Source: Enoplolaimus lenunculus (taxonomy: Eukaryota > Nematoda > Enoplea > Enoplida > Thoracostomopsidae). From it: 64,000 bases of DNA. The DNA lies in contig JASANG010002792.1 in the NCBI GenBank assembly GCA_030248215.1, forward strand, positions 186,001-250,000, in the 5' to 3' direction. The notes beneath the pieces were generated by a model, which searched no databases, was not told the origin of the DNA, and was given only the letters and a program-made list of their open reading frames with translations. This document shows positions 44,133 through 57,714 of this stretch, piece after piece. Made by a program: the position numbers and the translations under genes. Within the stretch, counting starts at the first letter, position 1. Each line of letters opens with the position of its first letter.

Positions 44133-44866
44133 AAGGTCAGAAAGGAACGTGCGCTGTTACATTTGGTGTCACGCTTCGGCAGTTTCGTTGGTCTACGACA
44201 CTGAATTATTGGAATTGCCTCAGATTAACACAGAGTTATCGAATCAGCTTTTTTGTTTAGAATCCGCAGAAGCCAAGAGTATGCATCATCCAGAACGGGT
44301 ATTGTCTTTCAAGTGCCCAAATCGTGCTCCTTAAATTAATCAAATACCGACGAAAAGTTTATGGAACTACAGCATAGCTGACAGATTTTTGCGGCTTCTA
44401 TTAAGTATAAGAATCTGGAACCGAAACAACAAACTCCATTACATCACTTGCACGTGTGAAATGGGGTTTCAAATTTTCGGCTACCGAGCTAGGTGGCGCA
44501 GATCTGCACCTCGGACAAGGTATATGTTTGGACTATTCAAGTCGTGCTCATCACGACTTTGTTTTGGAGACTGAAATTTTGGAGAAAAATAGAGTTTAAT
44601 ATCGGCAGTATATACTCGATATTGCTTGTTTACTATAACTGTCGAATGCCGAAGCTGAACCTCGGGAGTATCCCAAATCGGTTACCGATGACCAATTCTT
44701 GCATTGAAATATCCAATTCTTAATTCAGCTGAAAAACCTGTATATATACTATTAGATTGCGAACACCATCTATGAACGTATAGGGTGATAAACATTAGCG
44801 CTGCCGGTTCCTAAATAGGCAGTTCGTTTGTAGTAAAAATATTTCTTTACTTCCTCATTTATCCAG

Positions 44867-47800
44867 GTTTCTGGGTTCGCATCAATGAAAAGGTCCTCCA
44901 TATATTAGAAAAATTATTGGATTCTGTGGGGGCGGCGCAAAAATCCTGCGCACTAAGGAATTCATTATTGAAATATTTATCCTCTTAGTGTTATCGTCAC
45001 TTGAAACTGAGGTTAGGGGGTGCTGCAACCCTCCCCCCGAGAAACGTAAAAAGTGCCCCTACTACACCACATTCTCAGGATATTTATATAATTATATATT
45101 ATATATCCGGCCGTGCATATGTAAACGCGAGTGCATATGTTTGTACTCCCCGTATATTTTGCTCCGAGACAGCGGGACGGCTTTTATCGTACTTGAGCTG
45201 TTGGTAGTTTAACATAAGTTGAAATAGCATAATCATTATATTGTGATGACAAAATATGGCATCTAGTAACCACATAGCTAGGTTATTTGTTGGATTTTAT
45301 AATAATCAGGGATAAGTATGTCACTTTGGAACGTTGAGAAAAATAACAGAAGTAGTTACTTTAACAAGCGCTAAAGTTTGACTATGTTTACAAGTAGAAG
45401 GTGATCTATTGGCACATGAGTAGGATTTTGTAAGTAATCGTTACATGCATACATACTATTTTTGTTGTATAGTAATTTGAAAAGGTTAGCCCGACTTTGT
45501 GTCCGAATGAATCAATTTGGAGATTGTTTAAAATTTGTTTTAGACAATAGTTTTTTAAATATGCTTGCACAAAGTGAAAATTACAAAGTGATTTTAAAAA
45601 CAACTCCTGACACAGTGTATTTATATTGTGACGTAAGTAAATTTTAGTGATAGATCACATTTGCGTGCATGAAACTGTTGAGTAGATAATTTTATCTGTT
45701 GTGACTCATGGTGCAACCAAATACAAAAAGTACCACAGCGGGCTCTTTGTTAGTGAAAAGTATCCGGCAAAGTGGAATTGATTAGGGTGCAAAGCGGAAC
45801 TACATTATACCGGAATCGGAACAGCAAAATTATACCAGAATTATAATAGGAATCGGAACTAGAAATATTGTGACTTATGGATAATTTGTGTTACAAATAT
45901 AAATTTATTTAGGGTGTTTGTTGACTGGCAACAATTTTCAAAAACGGCGTATGAACAAATTGGCGATGATTTCTGGTTCTGTAAAGCTAAACAACAATCA
46001 ACTGTTTATAAGTTAACTCATTGGAAACAATTTAGTTTATAAAAGATACACGATTTTTAAGCAAAGTAGGACTAAGCATAAAATTTCAACATTCCCTTTC
46101 CGATTGATTGTGCAATCGTAATCGAATCGGAATCGGAACTCGTTGTTAATCGGAATTCTAATCGGAATCGGAATTGCGGCTGCACCCTGGGAATTGATAG
46201 CATTCCAAATGACTGTTTGTGCAAAAAGTATCGGCAATTTTTTGCAGTGCCGATGCCGATTAATCGGCACATCCCTAATTAAGGTTTAAGTTCCGGTTTG
46301 ACAGGTTCCGTCGGTTTCATGACTACAAACCACCGAAACGTTTAGATGTCGGTTTTGCAACATCGCTCTGAAAAATAGGTCTTTTACCTAATAATAGCGT
46401 AGAGATGGGCGGTCGTGTTCTCGGTACGTTTCGGAATTTGGCTTGTATCAATTGTCTGGATCTTGATAGTTTTCGAACCGGCAAGCGCACAACGTTCACA
46501 ATATTAGTTTATCTATTGTATCTGTTTATTTATGTATAAGTGTAAATGCTAGGTTTTTCGTATGATTTTTATCCTAAGCACCAATTCTTAGCTTGCGCCA
46601 TACCAGCAAACATCTTCAAAAAATCAAAGTCCGTCTCGGTAGGTTGGGCCTTGGTTTTTAAATGAAGCCGTCCATCTCAGCTAGTAGTATGGGGCGAGAG
46701 TTTTCGCAAGAATTGCGGCTTCGGTTCAGCAGATTCCTGTTTTGGTTTGCGGGTAGGCTCCGGTCGAATCCTATGTGCAAGTTCTGTCCATAATTAGTGT
46801 GAGCCATTTGTAGTATTATCTGCCGGTTAGGTATGAAAATTAGCTTACCGCATTTCACAAATCTCAGCTGTGAAATTTAAGTCAGTAAATCTTGATTAAA
46901 GTGGTGAATGTTATTTCAGGCCTGTTGGATAGTTCTTGTGATTCAGACTACTGTCAATGACCCGGAAAAATTGTGGAGTCACCATATCAGTCAAATCTCT
47001 CACCAAGAGGTATACGTATATGTTTAGTGCCAATTTTGTTTATTAATTATTATATGAAAATTACGCATCAACACATTCATTGGGCGAAGCTAAACTGCGA
47101 ACAAAGCTCGGAATTTCGCGAAGCGTTATATATTTTGTGCTTGGAGGTCGATAAATGGATGTCCGTCCGTCCGTCTGTCCGAAAAGAATCTCAGGAACCG
47201 CTCTACCGATTTTGATAATGACTTTGGGGTGTTAGCCTCGCGCTGGGGTTTCAAAACTTTAAGCCGTTTATTAGCTACAGGCTAATTTGCAGAATTGGTT
47301 AAGCCTAAATTAGGAATTTTTCTGTATTTTATTAATTATTAGAGTTACAAGCAATCTAATTTCATCACCAAAAGGTTTCTGGGTGCGAGAAATCAGAATA
47401 AAATGTTTATAAACCTCCAAAACCGATAATTGAATAGTTAGCTAATAGCTAATTTGCGTATTAGCTTAATGAGTTAAACCTAAATTAGGACTTTTTAAAT
47501 TATTTCACAGTTTATTAGGGTTACAACTAATCAAATTCAGTACTAAAGGGTTTCGGGCGCGGGAAATCTGAACAAATTGTTTACAAACCTCCAAACCGAT
47601 AATTGAATACCTACGTAGTTAGCTACAAGCTAATTTGCTATTAGCTTAACTAAAAAGCCTGACTTAGGACTTTTTAAATTATTTCACTGATTATTAGGGT
47701 TACAAGCAATAAAATTTTGTACTTAAGGGTTTGGGTGCGAGAAATCTAAATAAATACGTAGTTTACAACCCTTCAAAACAGATTAATGAATAGTAACCTA

Positions 47801-50800
47801 ATAACTAAGTTACATATTAAATTAATTGGAAAGTAAGTGGATCAAACTTTCCGTTTGGTGCTTTATATAAGTTAAGAATGTTTAACTGGACTGATTAAAA
47901 TGTAGGTAAGTATGGCCGAGCTTCGCTCAATACATGTAATTCTACTACGACTGGTTTATACAAAGTATTCATTTCAATAGTTTTTCAAATAGAAACGCAA
48001 GAGATATAGCAGTTTTCTGATTAGATATATTTACGCTGACGTGTGAAATAAATAAATAAATAGCATTCCAACTCAATGCTAAGTGCAAAAAGTATGGATG
48101 AAAAAGCGGTAGTTTTTGCAATGCATATGCTGATTGTGATACTAAGAAAAGTACGTATATTACCGATGCAGATTAGTCGGCACACCCGCAGTTGAAAATT
48201 GCAATTGCTGTTTTGAATTTAAATCCAATCAGGTTCAAATTGGGATATATGTTAGTAAAAAATAATGCCTTGAAAAAGTAAAATTTCCAAATGATACGCA
48301 AATAAATTTTGGTTCTGCCGAAAGCGCAGCTGAAGAAAAACAGCTATGCTTCACACGTTACCAGTTTTAAGTAACACATGATGTTGAGAATTAAAGTCTG
48401 ATTTTTCGATACTGCGTACTAATAGAATAATAAACTTTTTTTTGTTTCAGAAAGTTTTATTTCGTGAACAGGAAGTTATTGGTACGTAAGTTTTCAAACT
48501 TCAAACTTTCAAGTTTTATTATACTTTTTTATTACTCTTAAACAAAATAGATACGGTTCGTTGACATTCTTTCTAAGAGGACTGTTTAAAGGTAGTTTAT
48601 GCCAGATGTAAAAAATTTCTGTTTTAAACGTATATATGGCACTGTTTTAATTTCGTCATACGTAGAAATGGATTTTTGTCTAAACGGGCTGTACGATGGA
48701 TATATTATTTGTACAAACTTAATTGCAGACTTCAATTATAAATAGTTGAGCGAATGTTGTGAATAGGTGTGAATAGAACACTTGTGCAGGTTTCATTTAG
48801 GAAACATTTACCGGTTATTCTATGAATGTTTGCCAACTAAGAAACTAAACTGGTTATGTTTTTAGAAGCGAGGGACATTTTGTCTGACAAGTCAGAGCTG
48901 GACATTGTTGTGAAAAGTTTTAGATCATATGAAGCAATTGGTACGAACCTCATATTTTTGAAAGTTCGTAATATGTATCCCGACAACGAACACCGTCATT
49001 ATGTGTCAAAATTGTTTTATGCATGATATATGCATAATTTCAGATTAACATACGTATGTATCAAACAAACGAAAAAGCCTGATAATGAAATTAATTAAGG
49101 TTTTACGTTCAGCTGTGTTGAATATGAATTATTGCAACCTTCATAATGATACTGAAGCCATGTAATAAGATTTTCATATAGACTCTAGGGCTTCGCCGCT
49201 AGGGTGGTGGACTTCCTCCGCTTGCACAGTTTTTCCACAATGATTTTTATTCCGATTCACGCCCCCCAATCAAAATATTACCCCGTTTGAGCATTTTTAG
49301 CCTTAAAAATTAACCGATTTTTGAGCGTCACATTTTTTTGTATAATTTTTCAGTTATAATGTAGTGGATAACCGTGTAAAGTGTGTTTGCATACTATATA
49401 CGAGTTACCAGGCATCGTTAAATGGGTTTTTAAAAATAATAAACAGCATTTTTTCGTTAAAATTACCCCACTCAAGATCAGGGATAGACGATCTTGGTGT
49501 CGGCAAGTCTCGGGATTTTGCTGGTCTCGGTCTCAGCCGATTGCAAATCGAGACCAAAGAGGTGAAAAAGCGATTAACAATTGCTATTACCTGAGTCTAG
49601 TTTGAGGTGATGAAAGGATGTAAGTTTTGCTCGTGTTTTAGACTAAATATACATGCGGAACCACTAAAAATTGGGTACTTGTCTACTTCATTCAACACTA
49701 TGACTGTATTAACAAAGTTTCAAGTTCCCTCAAAGCGATTATCTTACTACATTATGATGTGGAAGGTTTAGGTTTACGCTTGAGCTTAGGTGTGGACTAT
49801 GGGGGTGTGGAAGTAAACAAGTAAATAAAATTGCTCAACGCAGCAAAATAAATGAGGTTTTTGCAGAGTTGATAGCCAAGTAATGTTTTTATTAATATTG
49901 GCACTGACGGTCGCATATAATCCGCTTAATTCATTTTCATATGTGCGTGACGTCTGTTATATTTGGAGATGGAGTTAGTTACGTATGTGAAAGTTTTCAA
50001 TCGTTGAGTTTCTGCCATCATTCATTCCTAAGTGGTTAATAGAGTAAAAAATAAATTATGGTGGCGATTTATTACTTTAATTGTATGAATTAAACGGTAA
50101 TTCTGAGCAGATAAAAATATTCAAAACTTTTGTTAAAAAATCTATATATTTTTGGTGACGGTTATTTTTATAGATTTTGTCATAAGAATGCTGGGATATG
50201 TCATTTTCTAGAGTGGGAAGAGGTAATTGTATGTAAAAATGCTGTCGTTTTCAATTTGTAATGTAATGCGTTTGATTTTAGGTCTTGACTATATCTACGA
50301 GCGCGATGTTCCAGAAAAAGACGGTCGAAAGGAATATATTTGCGTGTTGTGCGCGGAAGTAATGGAAAATAAAATGTGTCTTCGTCATATTTTATCTCGA
50401 CAACATGTGTTTCAGTATATAGTAAGTTTCACACATTGTTATTTTCTGAAATAGCGAAATCGTTTGGCTTTCCATAACGTTATGCGTATGTCCGCTCATA
50501 AAACGGATTTGAAGATCTCGTAGCTGCAAATAATTCACTGCAATTCATGCTGGTTAACACACATGCAAGAAGGTTGCAACTGGAATTACAAAATACCGAA
50601 ACTGGAAAGTGAAGAAATACCGGAATCTGTGCCGGAAACAAAAAGTGATAACTACCTGTTACCGGAAGTTTCGCTCTTATAAGCAATAAATAAATCATTA
50701 AATTATTAGCGATGTTGCGCAAATTTTTTTACTATGTGTTGTATGTATCTAGTAGTTCGCTGGGTCAAGACGAAGTGGTTAGAAGCTGGCAACCTGTGGA

Positions 50801-51394
50801 AAATGTTTATCGGCGTTGTTTTGCCGATAAAATTTTTGTTTTACAAGGGATTGTGTTTGCTGTGCAAAACAGGTATTCTTAGAGCTAAAAATACTCAGCG
50901 GAATAAATCAGGCTCACACTTTTAGCACACGGAATATCTACCGTCTATGATATTCAATTCCAAACTTTTTTCTTATATCTGTTTGTAAACATTCGATTTA
51001 CGTAATTTGAGTATGAAGTAATGCAAATTGAAGATAAATTTCTAATACTAAAATGTCAGAAAATTCCGATGACAAATTCCGGATTTTATACCGAAACTGG
51101 ATTGTAAGAAATACCGGAACAGGAATTCTGGTTGCACCTGCAAGTGATTTGATTTCATTGCGAACTTTTGGATTTGTGCAAACTGTATTGTTTTGCTTTT
51201 GCAGCATAAACATTTTCCTGAAAAGGTCGAAGAATTGCTGATTGCTCGTGGCAAGTCAACCATTCAGAAAGATATTGATATTGATGAGTTTATGGCCAGT
51301 CATGTGTATGGAAATGCATCCAAGAACGGTAATCGAATTCGCTGTATCAAACAGAAAAAGTCGACTGGTAACAGTGGTAGCGATTTTGCAAACG
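44867..51394 (+). CDS. Matrin/U1-type C2H2 zinc-finger protein, 5' and central exons (start not found)
   Basis: Exons in frame: 44867-44987, 45473-45632, 48451-48481, 48866-48940, 50282-50421, 51205-51394. Phases match at every join. A less certain exon may end at 44521 (phase 1, fits the next). The first two exons encode a helical region (RINEKVLHILEKLLDSVG; NLKRLARLCVRMNQFGDCLK). The fifth carries CVLCAEVMENKMCLRHILSR then QH, a C-x2-C-x11-H-x5-H finger of the kind found in U1-C/matrin-like RNA- or DNA-binding proteins. The sixth is acidic then Lys-rich (RCIKQKKSTGNSGS). It probably continues into the Lys/Ser-rich exons of the duplicated block. A nuclear nucleic-acid role is inferred from the finger only. 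The exact family is not recognised and the N-terminus is missing. Confidence 0.7.
45783..46190. mobile_element. hAT-like MITE with perfect 8-bp target duplication
   Basis: Flanked by GAATTGAT on both sides (45775-45782 and 46191-46198). Ends TAGGGTGCA and TGCACCCTGG. Same family as 19163-19551. The right subterminal run is GGAATCGGAACTCG and relatives. It lies in an intron of the zinc-finger gene. Confidence 0.9.
46199..47086. other. Zinc-finger gene intron, nothing recognised
   Basis: Complex sequence without splice-bounded exons that would keep the reading frame between 45632 and 48451. That join is already in phase. Confidence 0.4.
47087..47960. repeat. Repeat family R, second long copy
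   Basis: Starts around AAGCTCGGAATTTCGCGAAG, has GTCCGTCCGTCCGTCTGTCC, several ~120-bp units with TTAGGGTTACAAGCAAT, and ends GAGCTTCGCTCAATACATGT. It parallels 10290-11310 over its full length. Confidence 0.8.
48941..50281. other. Zinc-finger gene intron
   Basis: No repeat copy or exon that I can support. A GGTTTAGGTTTACGCTTGAG run near 49768 is another decayed CCTAAG-type stretch. Confidence 0.4.
50571..51143. mobile_element. hAT-like MITE in the intron next to the zinc-finger exon
   Basis: Left AAGGTTGCAACTGGAATTAC, right CCGGAACAGGAATTCTGGTTGCACCTG. Inverted repeat of about 20 bp with gaps. Subterminal ATACCG(G/A)AA words face each other. The left and middle parts also occur in the inverted block. 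Confidence 0.65.
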
Positions 51395-52439
51395 GTAGGT
51401 GTGGGATTTTATGATACATATTACGTAATAAGTTTTGAAATTTGAGTATTGGAACAAAGTAACTAGCTGGGTGTTATGGTATTTTAAGCATGCGATTTAA
51501 GGCTAATTTTGCAAAATGCCCTAGACGTAAAATGTTTTAAAACGGAAAACCGTACACAATTTGTAAAAGGAATCCTTAACATTCCCTGGTCTACCTGTTA
51601 AAAACTCGAACCCCATAATGTTTTGTGAGCAAAGACAAACCTAATAACATAAGTACTTGCACCCTGATGACACTTTGGTCAGAAAACTAGAATACAACTG
51701 CTAACCAGATCAGCTTGGTTGAAAAGATTTGCCATCTTTGAACAGCACGTATGTCTGGCGTCGCGAAAGGGTTATTTAAGTTATACTGTTAGTGGTTATT
51801 ACTAAATTTGTTTTATTTTTTAAAGGTGACGAAAACTTGTTTGGTGCGCTCGACGCTAGAAACTCAGAAATTGAATTCAAGAACAAGGTTTTTATCGTGT
51901 TATTACAATTCAGGCTTTTATTTATTTTTATTTAGCATTCATTCGGTTTTAATAATACGTTTCTTGGCTAAAGCAGCAAACGAAGCTAGTTTAGTTTTTA
52001 TCACGTTTAACAATGTTTTGTTTCATCGCTTTCTGAAGTCCACTTTGTTAAAAAACATTTTGCTTATCTGCGTTAGTCGTTCGAAGTTGGCGTTCACTCT
52101 GCCTCGGATTCACATACACGCGTAAGTTTACAGGTTTTAATCGGTACCGCAGTTGCCAGCCACGCACGCTTCGTTGTGTTTTGTAGTACGCTTACTTGAT
52201 GATTACGTATTGATTTTTCTAATTCTTTAAATTTGTTTAGGTTAGGAAATCGTTCATTGTTGCTTATATGTTATAATTTAGACGAGGCTCCAGCTGAAAT
52301 TGTTCAAAATGTTGCACGTCGTTGACCGCTGTGAAAGTCTCTCAGAAGTTAACATCTTTGCGTTAGTGTTGCAAAACGTTACTAGATTTCTGCGAATATT
52401 TAGTGTTTATTAGGGCTTAGTTACTACACAAGAAAATCT

Positions 52440-52880
52440 TCATCCGGTGTCCAGGTTGGACCGGGCTAACTTTTACTCAGCTGGAAAAGCGAGTTCGGTT
52501 TTCGAACTAGCGCTTTCTGCGGTTCGTCAGGCAGACGCTTTTCACGTGCCCTCTTCATCTACTATTATCCGCTATATATGTGACTGTATGCTGTCTGTAA
52601 GCATCTATAATGTGGATTGCATTTATTCGTATCACCAGAAATGTACCGTTCGTCCATGGAGTAGTAGCCCCATGTACTGGCGACCGAAGTCAGCCATTTT
52701 TAACTGTGTAGCTGTAAAAGAGATTACGGGTTTTCACTAGGACCTTCTGCGTATAGCGCGTTACACCGCCACTAGCGCGCTTCTCAACCACTATAGCTCT
52801 ATATATGTCGCCGTACTGCGGAACATACTATCCATGTATTGATATATTCATATGTACCAGGACAAGCACGTCTCACATGC
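52440..52880 (-). repeat. tRNA-derived SINE dimer (noisy copy 1)
   Basis: Same dimer as at 61300-61830 with many missing bases. Confidence 0.55.
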
Positions 52881-53499
52881 TCATCGGGCTCTTTTACCTA
52901 TTTAATATAGCCGGATATTTATGGCTAAAAAGTATAAGAAAAGACCATGTTATTTAAATATTTCGCAATGAGAAATATAAACAACCGTTGAAATGTACGT
53001 TCTGTGAATATTTATTTGAGTGTCGAATGGCAAATCAACGATTAACACTGAAGGTATAAATAAGCACTACTCTCCGTTGAAGAAAGGGCTTGGCTTGAAT
53101 GGAACCTGCTTCAGCTGTGGACAAAGAAGGTAGCCATGTTATTCTGAACTGAAAATATGTATTTCGTTATAGTTAGGTCTATGTTAGAAAATACTCTTGC
53201 TGTCTGGGAAAATTTTTAACTAAAACTTTTTCAGTTTTTTTCAACCCAACTCAGTCATTTGGTATGCAAATACATAATATAGACGTTTATTGTACATCTT
53301 TGATATATTAGTGGGTTTATGTACGGGAATTGAGTTAAGTGTAGTTTTTGACACAGTTCTCGAAAAATGCCAAAGCTACATAAGGCTTTCGAGCATAGTT
53401 CAGGAAATTTTTTTATTTTTTAACTTCAATTTTGGGCCAGCGAACTTGAATCATATGTACACAATACAGCTTGTAATTCCTAATTGAGAGCTGGGCAGT

Positions 53500-53970
53500 G
53501 CTACGATTCTGTTGGTTACCAGTCGTAGTGGGACTACATGTATTGAGCGAAGCTCGATTACACTTAAGCAACTAAGCTAATATCAAATTACTTTTCAGCT
53601 AACTATTCAGTTATCGGTTTTGGAGATTTGTGAATAATTTATTTAGATTCCTCGCACCCAAAAAACCTTCAGTAACCCTAAAAATTAGTGAAATATTGCA
53701 AGAAGCCCTAATTTAAACTTATCAAATATGCTGATATGCTAATTAGCTATTAGCTAGCTATTGAATTATCGGTTTTGAAGGTTTGTAGACAATTTGTTTA
53801 GGTTTCTCGTGCCCAAAAACCCTTAATTGCTGAAATTAGATTGCTTTTAACCATAATAATTAGTGAAATATTGTAAAAAGTCCTAATTTAGGATAATCAG
53901 TTATGCTAATATGCAAATTTGCTATTAGTAACAATTCAATTATCGGTTTTAATGATCAGGGGCTATCTAT
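53500..53970. repeat. Repeat family R, short copy (block copy 1)
   Basis: Starts with the ACATGTATTGAGCGAAGCTC terminus and holds about three diverged units with CCTAATTTA and TTATCGGTTTTG words, in the opposite sense to 47087-47960. Confidence 0.7.
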
Positions 53971-54467
53971 CCTACTGAAACATATATGATTGCGACCGTT
54001 TGATGTGTTCCATCTTTATCCTTGGTTTGAAAATAAGTCGAACTTAACCTTTTGTTATGTTTGTATTTTTAAAAATATATATTTGAACGATGTTTCAGCT
54101 ACAGAAGAAGAAATTTCAACTCTTTAGCGCAAACAAGGAAAATGAAAAAAGACGTAAAATGAGGTTAGCTTTTGTTAATGCGTTTACATTTTTTTAGAAA
54201 TTTTTAAGAGCTGTTTTCGATAACGTTTGGCACATGTGGAGCCTTTACTTGTTATGACGCAAACCTGTTGCCACAAGTTATTTCCCTATCTTGTAGGTAG
54301 AGACATAAAATATGTGACTACACGTTTGGGTGTTAGTTGTTCTTATTTTTGGTCCATAGCTTTAGGTCGCCAAGGTAAGCTACATGTATATACTCTTATT
54401 CGTTTTGTGAGGCGAGGATTATGGTTGCGGTTCTATTTGTCTGTATTTTTTTATTTATATTTATAGA

Positions 54468-54612
54468 AACAACAAAAAAAACATAAAAAAAAAAAAAAAT
54501 AAAAAAAAAAACAACAACAATAACAAAAACAAAAAAAACAATAAAAAAAAAAACAATAAAAATAAAAATAAAAAAAACCAAAAAAAAAACAAAAACAACA
54601 ACAAAACACTTT
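54468..54612. other. A-rich filler at the end of block copy 1
   Basis: Runs of A broken by single C or T (AAACAACAACAATAACAAAA). In copy 3 the same point (63531) enters an ordinary coding exon. An artefactual join is the simplest explanation. Confidence 0.65.
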
Positions 54613-55509
54613 ATATATTTTAGAATACAGTAAAAAGTTTATGATTTGTGCTGTCAATGATAAAACTTGTCAGCATTATACTTGCATTTGAAATTTAAGT
54701 ATTGGGTTTGTATTGTGGGATCGTCTGGTTTTGTACTCATACACAACAAATACTGATAGAAAAAGTAACTAAATATATGAGTAATAAATTTACATGTATA
54801 AAAGATGTTCATAATGTATGAGTGGGGTTTCAATTTAGTTATCATGTTGGTATCTAAGCAGATCCCAATGCTTAATGTCATTCAAGGATGGTTTCGCTGC
54901 AAGGTTGATTTCATTCCAACATGTGTTTTACCCCAGCAGTTGGTTTCACCAACGCTTGGTTTCAGCCTATGGTAGGCTTCAACCAGCGGTTCATTTCAAC
55001 CCCCAAGGTGGATTTCACCCAATTGGTTTGACACAAGGCGGGTTTCACGCAATGGTTTAGTTTCTCTCCAACAATTAGTTTCGTACTAATAAGTTAAGCT
55101 ATAAAAATTGGACAAAAATAAGGGTTTTTCACATGCGTCTATCGCTGGCAAATGAACGCGTCGCTATATTTTGTAAAAGCAATACTTTTGCAGTCAGCAT
55201 ATCTAAAATCAAAACTTAAAAATGCAAAAAATGCGAAAAATTTATTAATAATTGCATATAAGAGTATGTATGTACCTTAGCGTGAGCAGTAAAAAGAATA
55301 ATTGGCAAGGTTGATGCGTATGTTCAAGATAAATGGGAATTAAGTCTTGTCAAAATATTCCCATTTCATTGCTATTTCAAATATTGATGTAAAGGCGTGT
55401 TCTTCCAAAGTTGCCGCTAAGCAGCAAGAACTGTGAACATCTTTATTTTAGGATAAATGTAATGGCTCTGCACGATAAATTTTGACATTAAACACGACAT
55501 TACTCGGCA
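54613..55509. other. Sequence unique in this window, with a faint relative of the 18-bp minisatellite
   Basis: About 54885-55080 contains decayed GGTTTCACCCAA-type words, resembling 29661-30664. No exon is recognised. As it adjoins the inverted copy, it may be the reverse complement of sequence beyond position 64000. Confidence 0.45.
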
Positions 55510-56579
55510 GTTTCAACCAGTGAAAAACAGACCTGCTACTTTAGGTATCACTTGTTTCGATTTTTCTCCACTAGTCTGAGGATTAGACAGATTTGAAGCT
55601 GGTAGTGGTTTCTTTACTTCTGCAGCTAAAACATTACAAAAACGTGGTACATGACAAAAATATCTTCGATGTTAAAAGCTGCTAGGACGGTCTGAGCAAT
55701 TATTACATGAGTTTAAATTATTACGCAGAAAATATTATTTTGTATGTCATCTGGAAATACTATATTCAAAAACAAAGAGGTTTTAGATCGTTTAGAATAA
55801 CACAAAGGTGATGAACGATTGTATCAATTGTTATACCTAAGCGACTATTCAAACCGTGTACCTTTTTTGAGTAATTGTTTTGTTTCATTTATAACTTCAT
55901 CATTTACTCAGATGTAGGTCCTGCCGAAACCACTGGACTAGCAGAGCTGGCCGAAATTGTCTTTTGCATGTTTTCTATAAATATAAATAAAAATAATTAC
56001 AGTACAAATAAGAACCGCAACGATAATCCTTGCGCCTCACAAAACTGAATAAGAGTTATTATTCACATGTATGCTTTTACCTTGGCGACCTAAAGCTATG
56101 TGACCGAAAAATATAGAAGCATACTAACACCCTCAAACGTGTAGTCACGAGATATTTTTATGGTCTCTACTTCTACAAGATAGGTGAAATAACTCTGTGT
56201 GTGCAACAGGTTTGCCGTCATACATCAGCAGTTAAAGGCTCCACATGTTGCCAAACGTTATACGAAAACAGCTGCTCTTAATGTAAATTTCTAAAAAAAA
56301 TTGGTAAACGCATTCAACAAAAGCTCAGACCTGCCATTTTTAGCGTCTGTTGTTTCGATTTTTCTCCGCTTGTCTGTGCGCTAAAGGAGGTTTGGAACCG
56401 ATTTCTTTACTTCTGTAGCTGAAACAGTCGTTTCAAATATAAGATATTTTTTCGAAAAAATACAAACATAACAAAAGCGTTAATGTTTCGGACTGTTATT
56501 TGTTCAAACCAAGGGATAAAGATGGAACACATCAGAACGGTTGCAATCATATATTGTTTCAGTAGGATAGATAGCCCCT

Positions 56580-57040
56580 GATCATTAAAACCGATAATTG
56601 AATTGTTAACTAATAGCAAATTTGCATATTAGCATAACTGATTATCCTAAATTAGGACTTTTTACAATATTTCACTAATTATTATGGTTAAAAGCAATCT
56701 AATTTCAGCAATTAAGGGTTTTTGGGCACGAGAAACCTAAACAAATTGTCTACAAACCTTCAAAACCGATAATTCAATAGCTAGCTAATAGCTAATTAGC
56801 ATATCAGCATATTTGATAAGTTTAAATTAGGGCTTCTTGCAATATTTCACTAATTTTTAGGGTTACTGAAGGTTTTTTGGGTGCGAGGAATACTAAATAA
56901 ATTATTCACAAATCTCCAAAACTGATAACTGAATAGTTAGCTGAAAAGTAATTTGCATATTAGCTTAGTTGCTTAAGTGTAATCGAGCTTCGCTCAATAC
57001 ATGTAGTCCCACTACGACTGGTAACCAACAGAATCGTAGC
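56580..57040. repeat. Repeat family R, short copy (inverted block)
   Basis: Reverse complement of 62480-62945, ending GAGCTTCGCTCAATACATGT as in the long copies. Confidence 0.8.
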
Positions 57041-57714
57041 ACTGCCCAGCTCTCAATTGAGGAATTACAAGCTGTATTGTGTACATATGATTCAAGTTCG
57101 CTGGCCCAAAATTGAAGTTAAAAAATAAAAAAATTTCCTGAACTATGCTCGAAAGCCTTATGTAGCTTTGGCATTTTTCGGAGAACTGTGTCAAAAACTA
57201 CACTTAACTCAATTCCCGTACATAAACCCAGCTAATATATCAAAGATGTACAATAAACGTCTATATTATGTATTTGCATACCAAATGACTGAGTTGGGTT
57301 AAGAAAAAACTGAAAAAGTTTTAGTTAAAAATTTTCCCAGACAGCAAGAGTTATTTTCTAACATAGACCTTGAATCTATAACGAAATACATATTTTCAGT
57401 TCAGCAATAACATGGCTACCTTCTTTGTCCACAGCTGAAGCAGGTTCCATTTTCAAGCCAAGCCCTTTCTTCAACGGAGAGTAGTGCTTATTTATACCTT
57501 CAGTGTTAATCGTTGATTTGCCATTCGACACTCAAATAAATATTCACAGAACGTACGATTTCAACGGTTGTTTATATTTCTCATTGCGAAATATTTAAAT
57601 AACATGGTCTTTTCTTATACTTTTTAGCCATAAATATCCGGCTATATTAAATAGGTAAAAGAGCCCGATGTAAGCATGTGAGACGTGCTTGTCCTGGTAC
57701 ATATGCAATATATG

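Larger units (their letters stand above)
51395..54467 (+). other. First copy of the 3' part of the zinc-finger gene, low sequence quality from about 52.3 kb
   Basis: Collinear with 60222-63520. The exon at 51826-51888 (GDENLFGAL) has lost one base relative to 60669-60731. From about 52290 this copy lacks single bases every ten or so positions compared with the two other copies, and the exon matching 63092-63178 (here about 54095-54160) is badly shortened. The pattern is loss-dominated and spread over introns and repeats alike, as in uncorrected long reads, rather than gene decay. The reading frame cannot be trusted here. Confidence 0.65.

Noticed and set aside
44395-44580. Resemblance of TELGGADLH to methylcrotonoyl-CoA carboxylase beta chain (VSAEDLGGADLH)
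   Set aside because: Only about seven residues agree, no neighbouring exon supports a carboxyltransferase, and the frame fits the start of the zinc-finger gene better.
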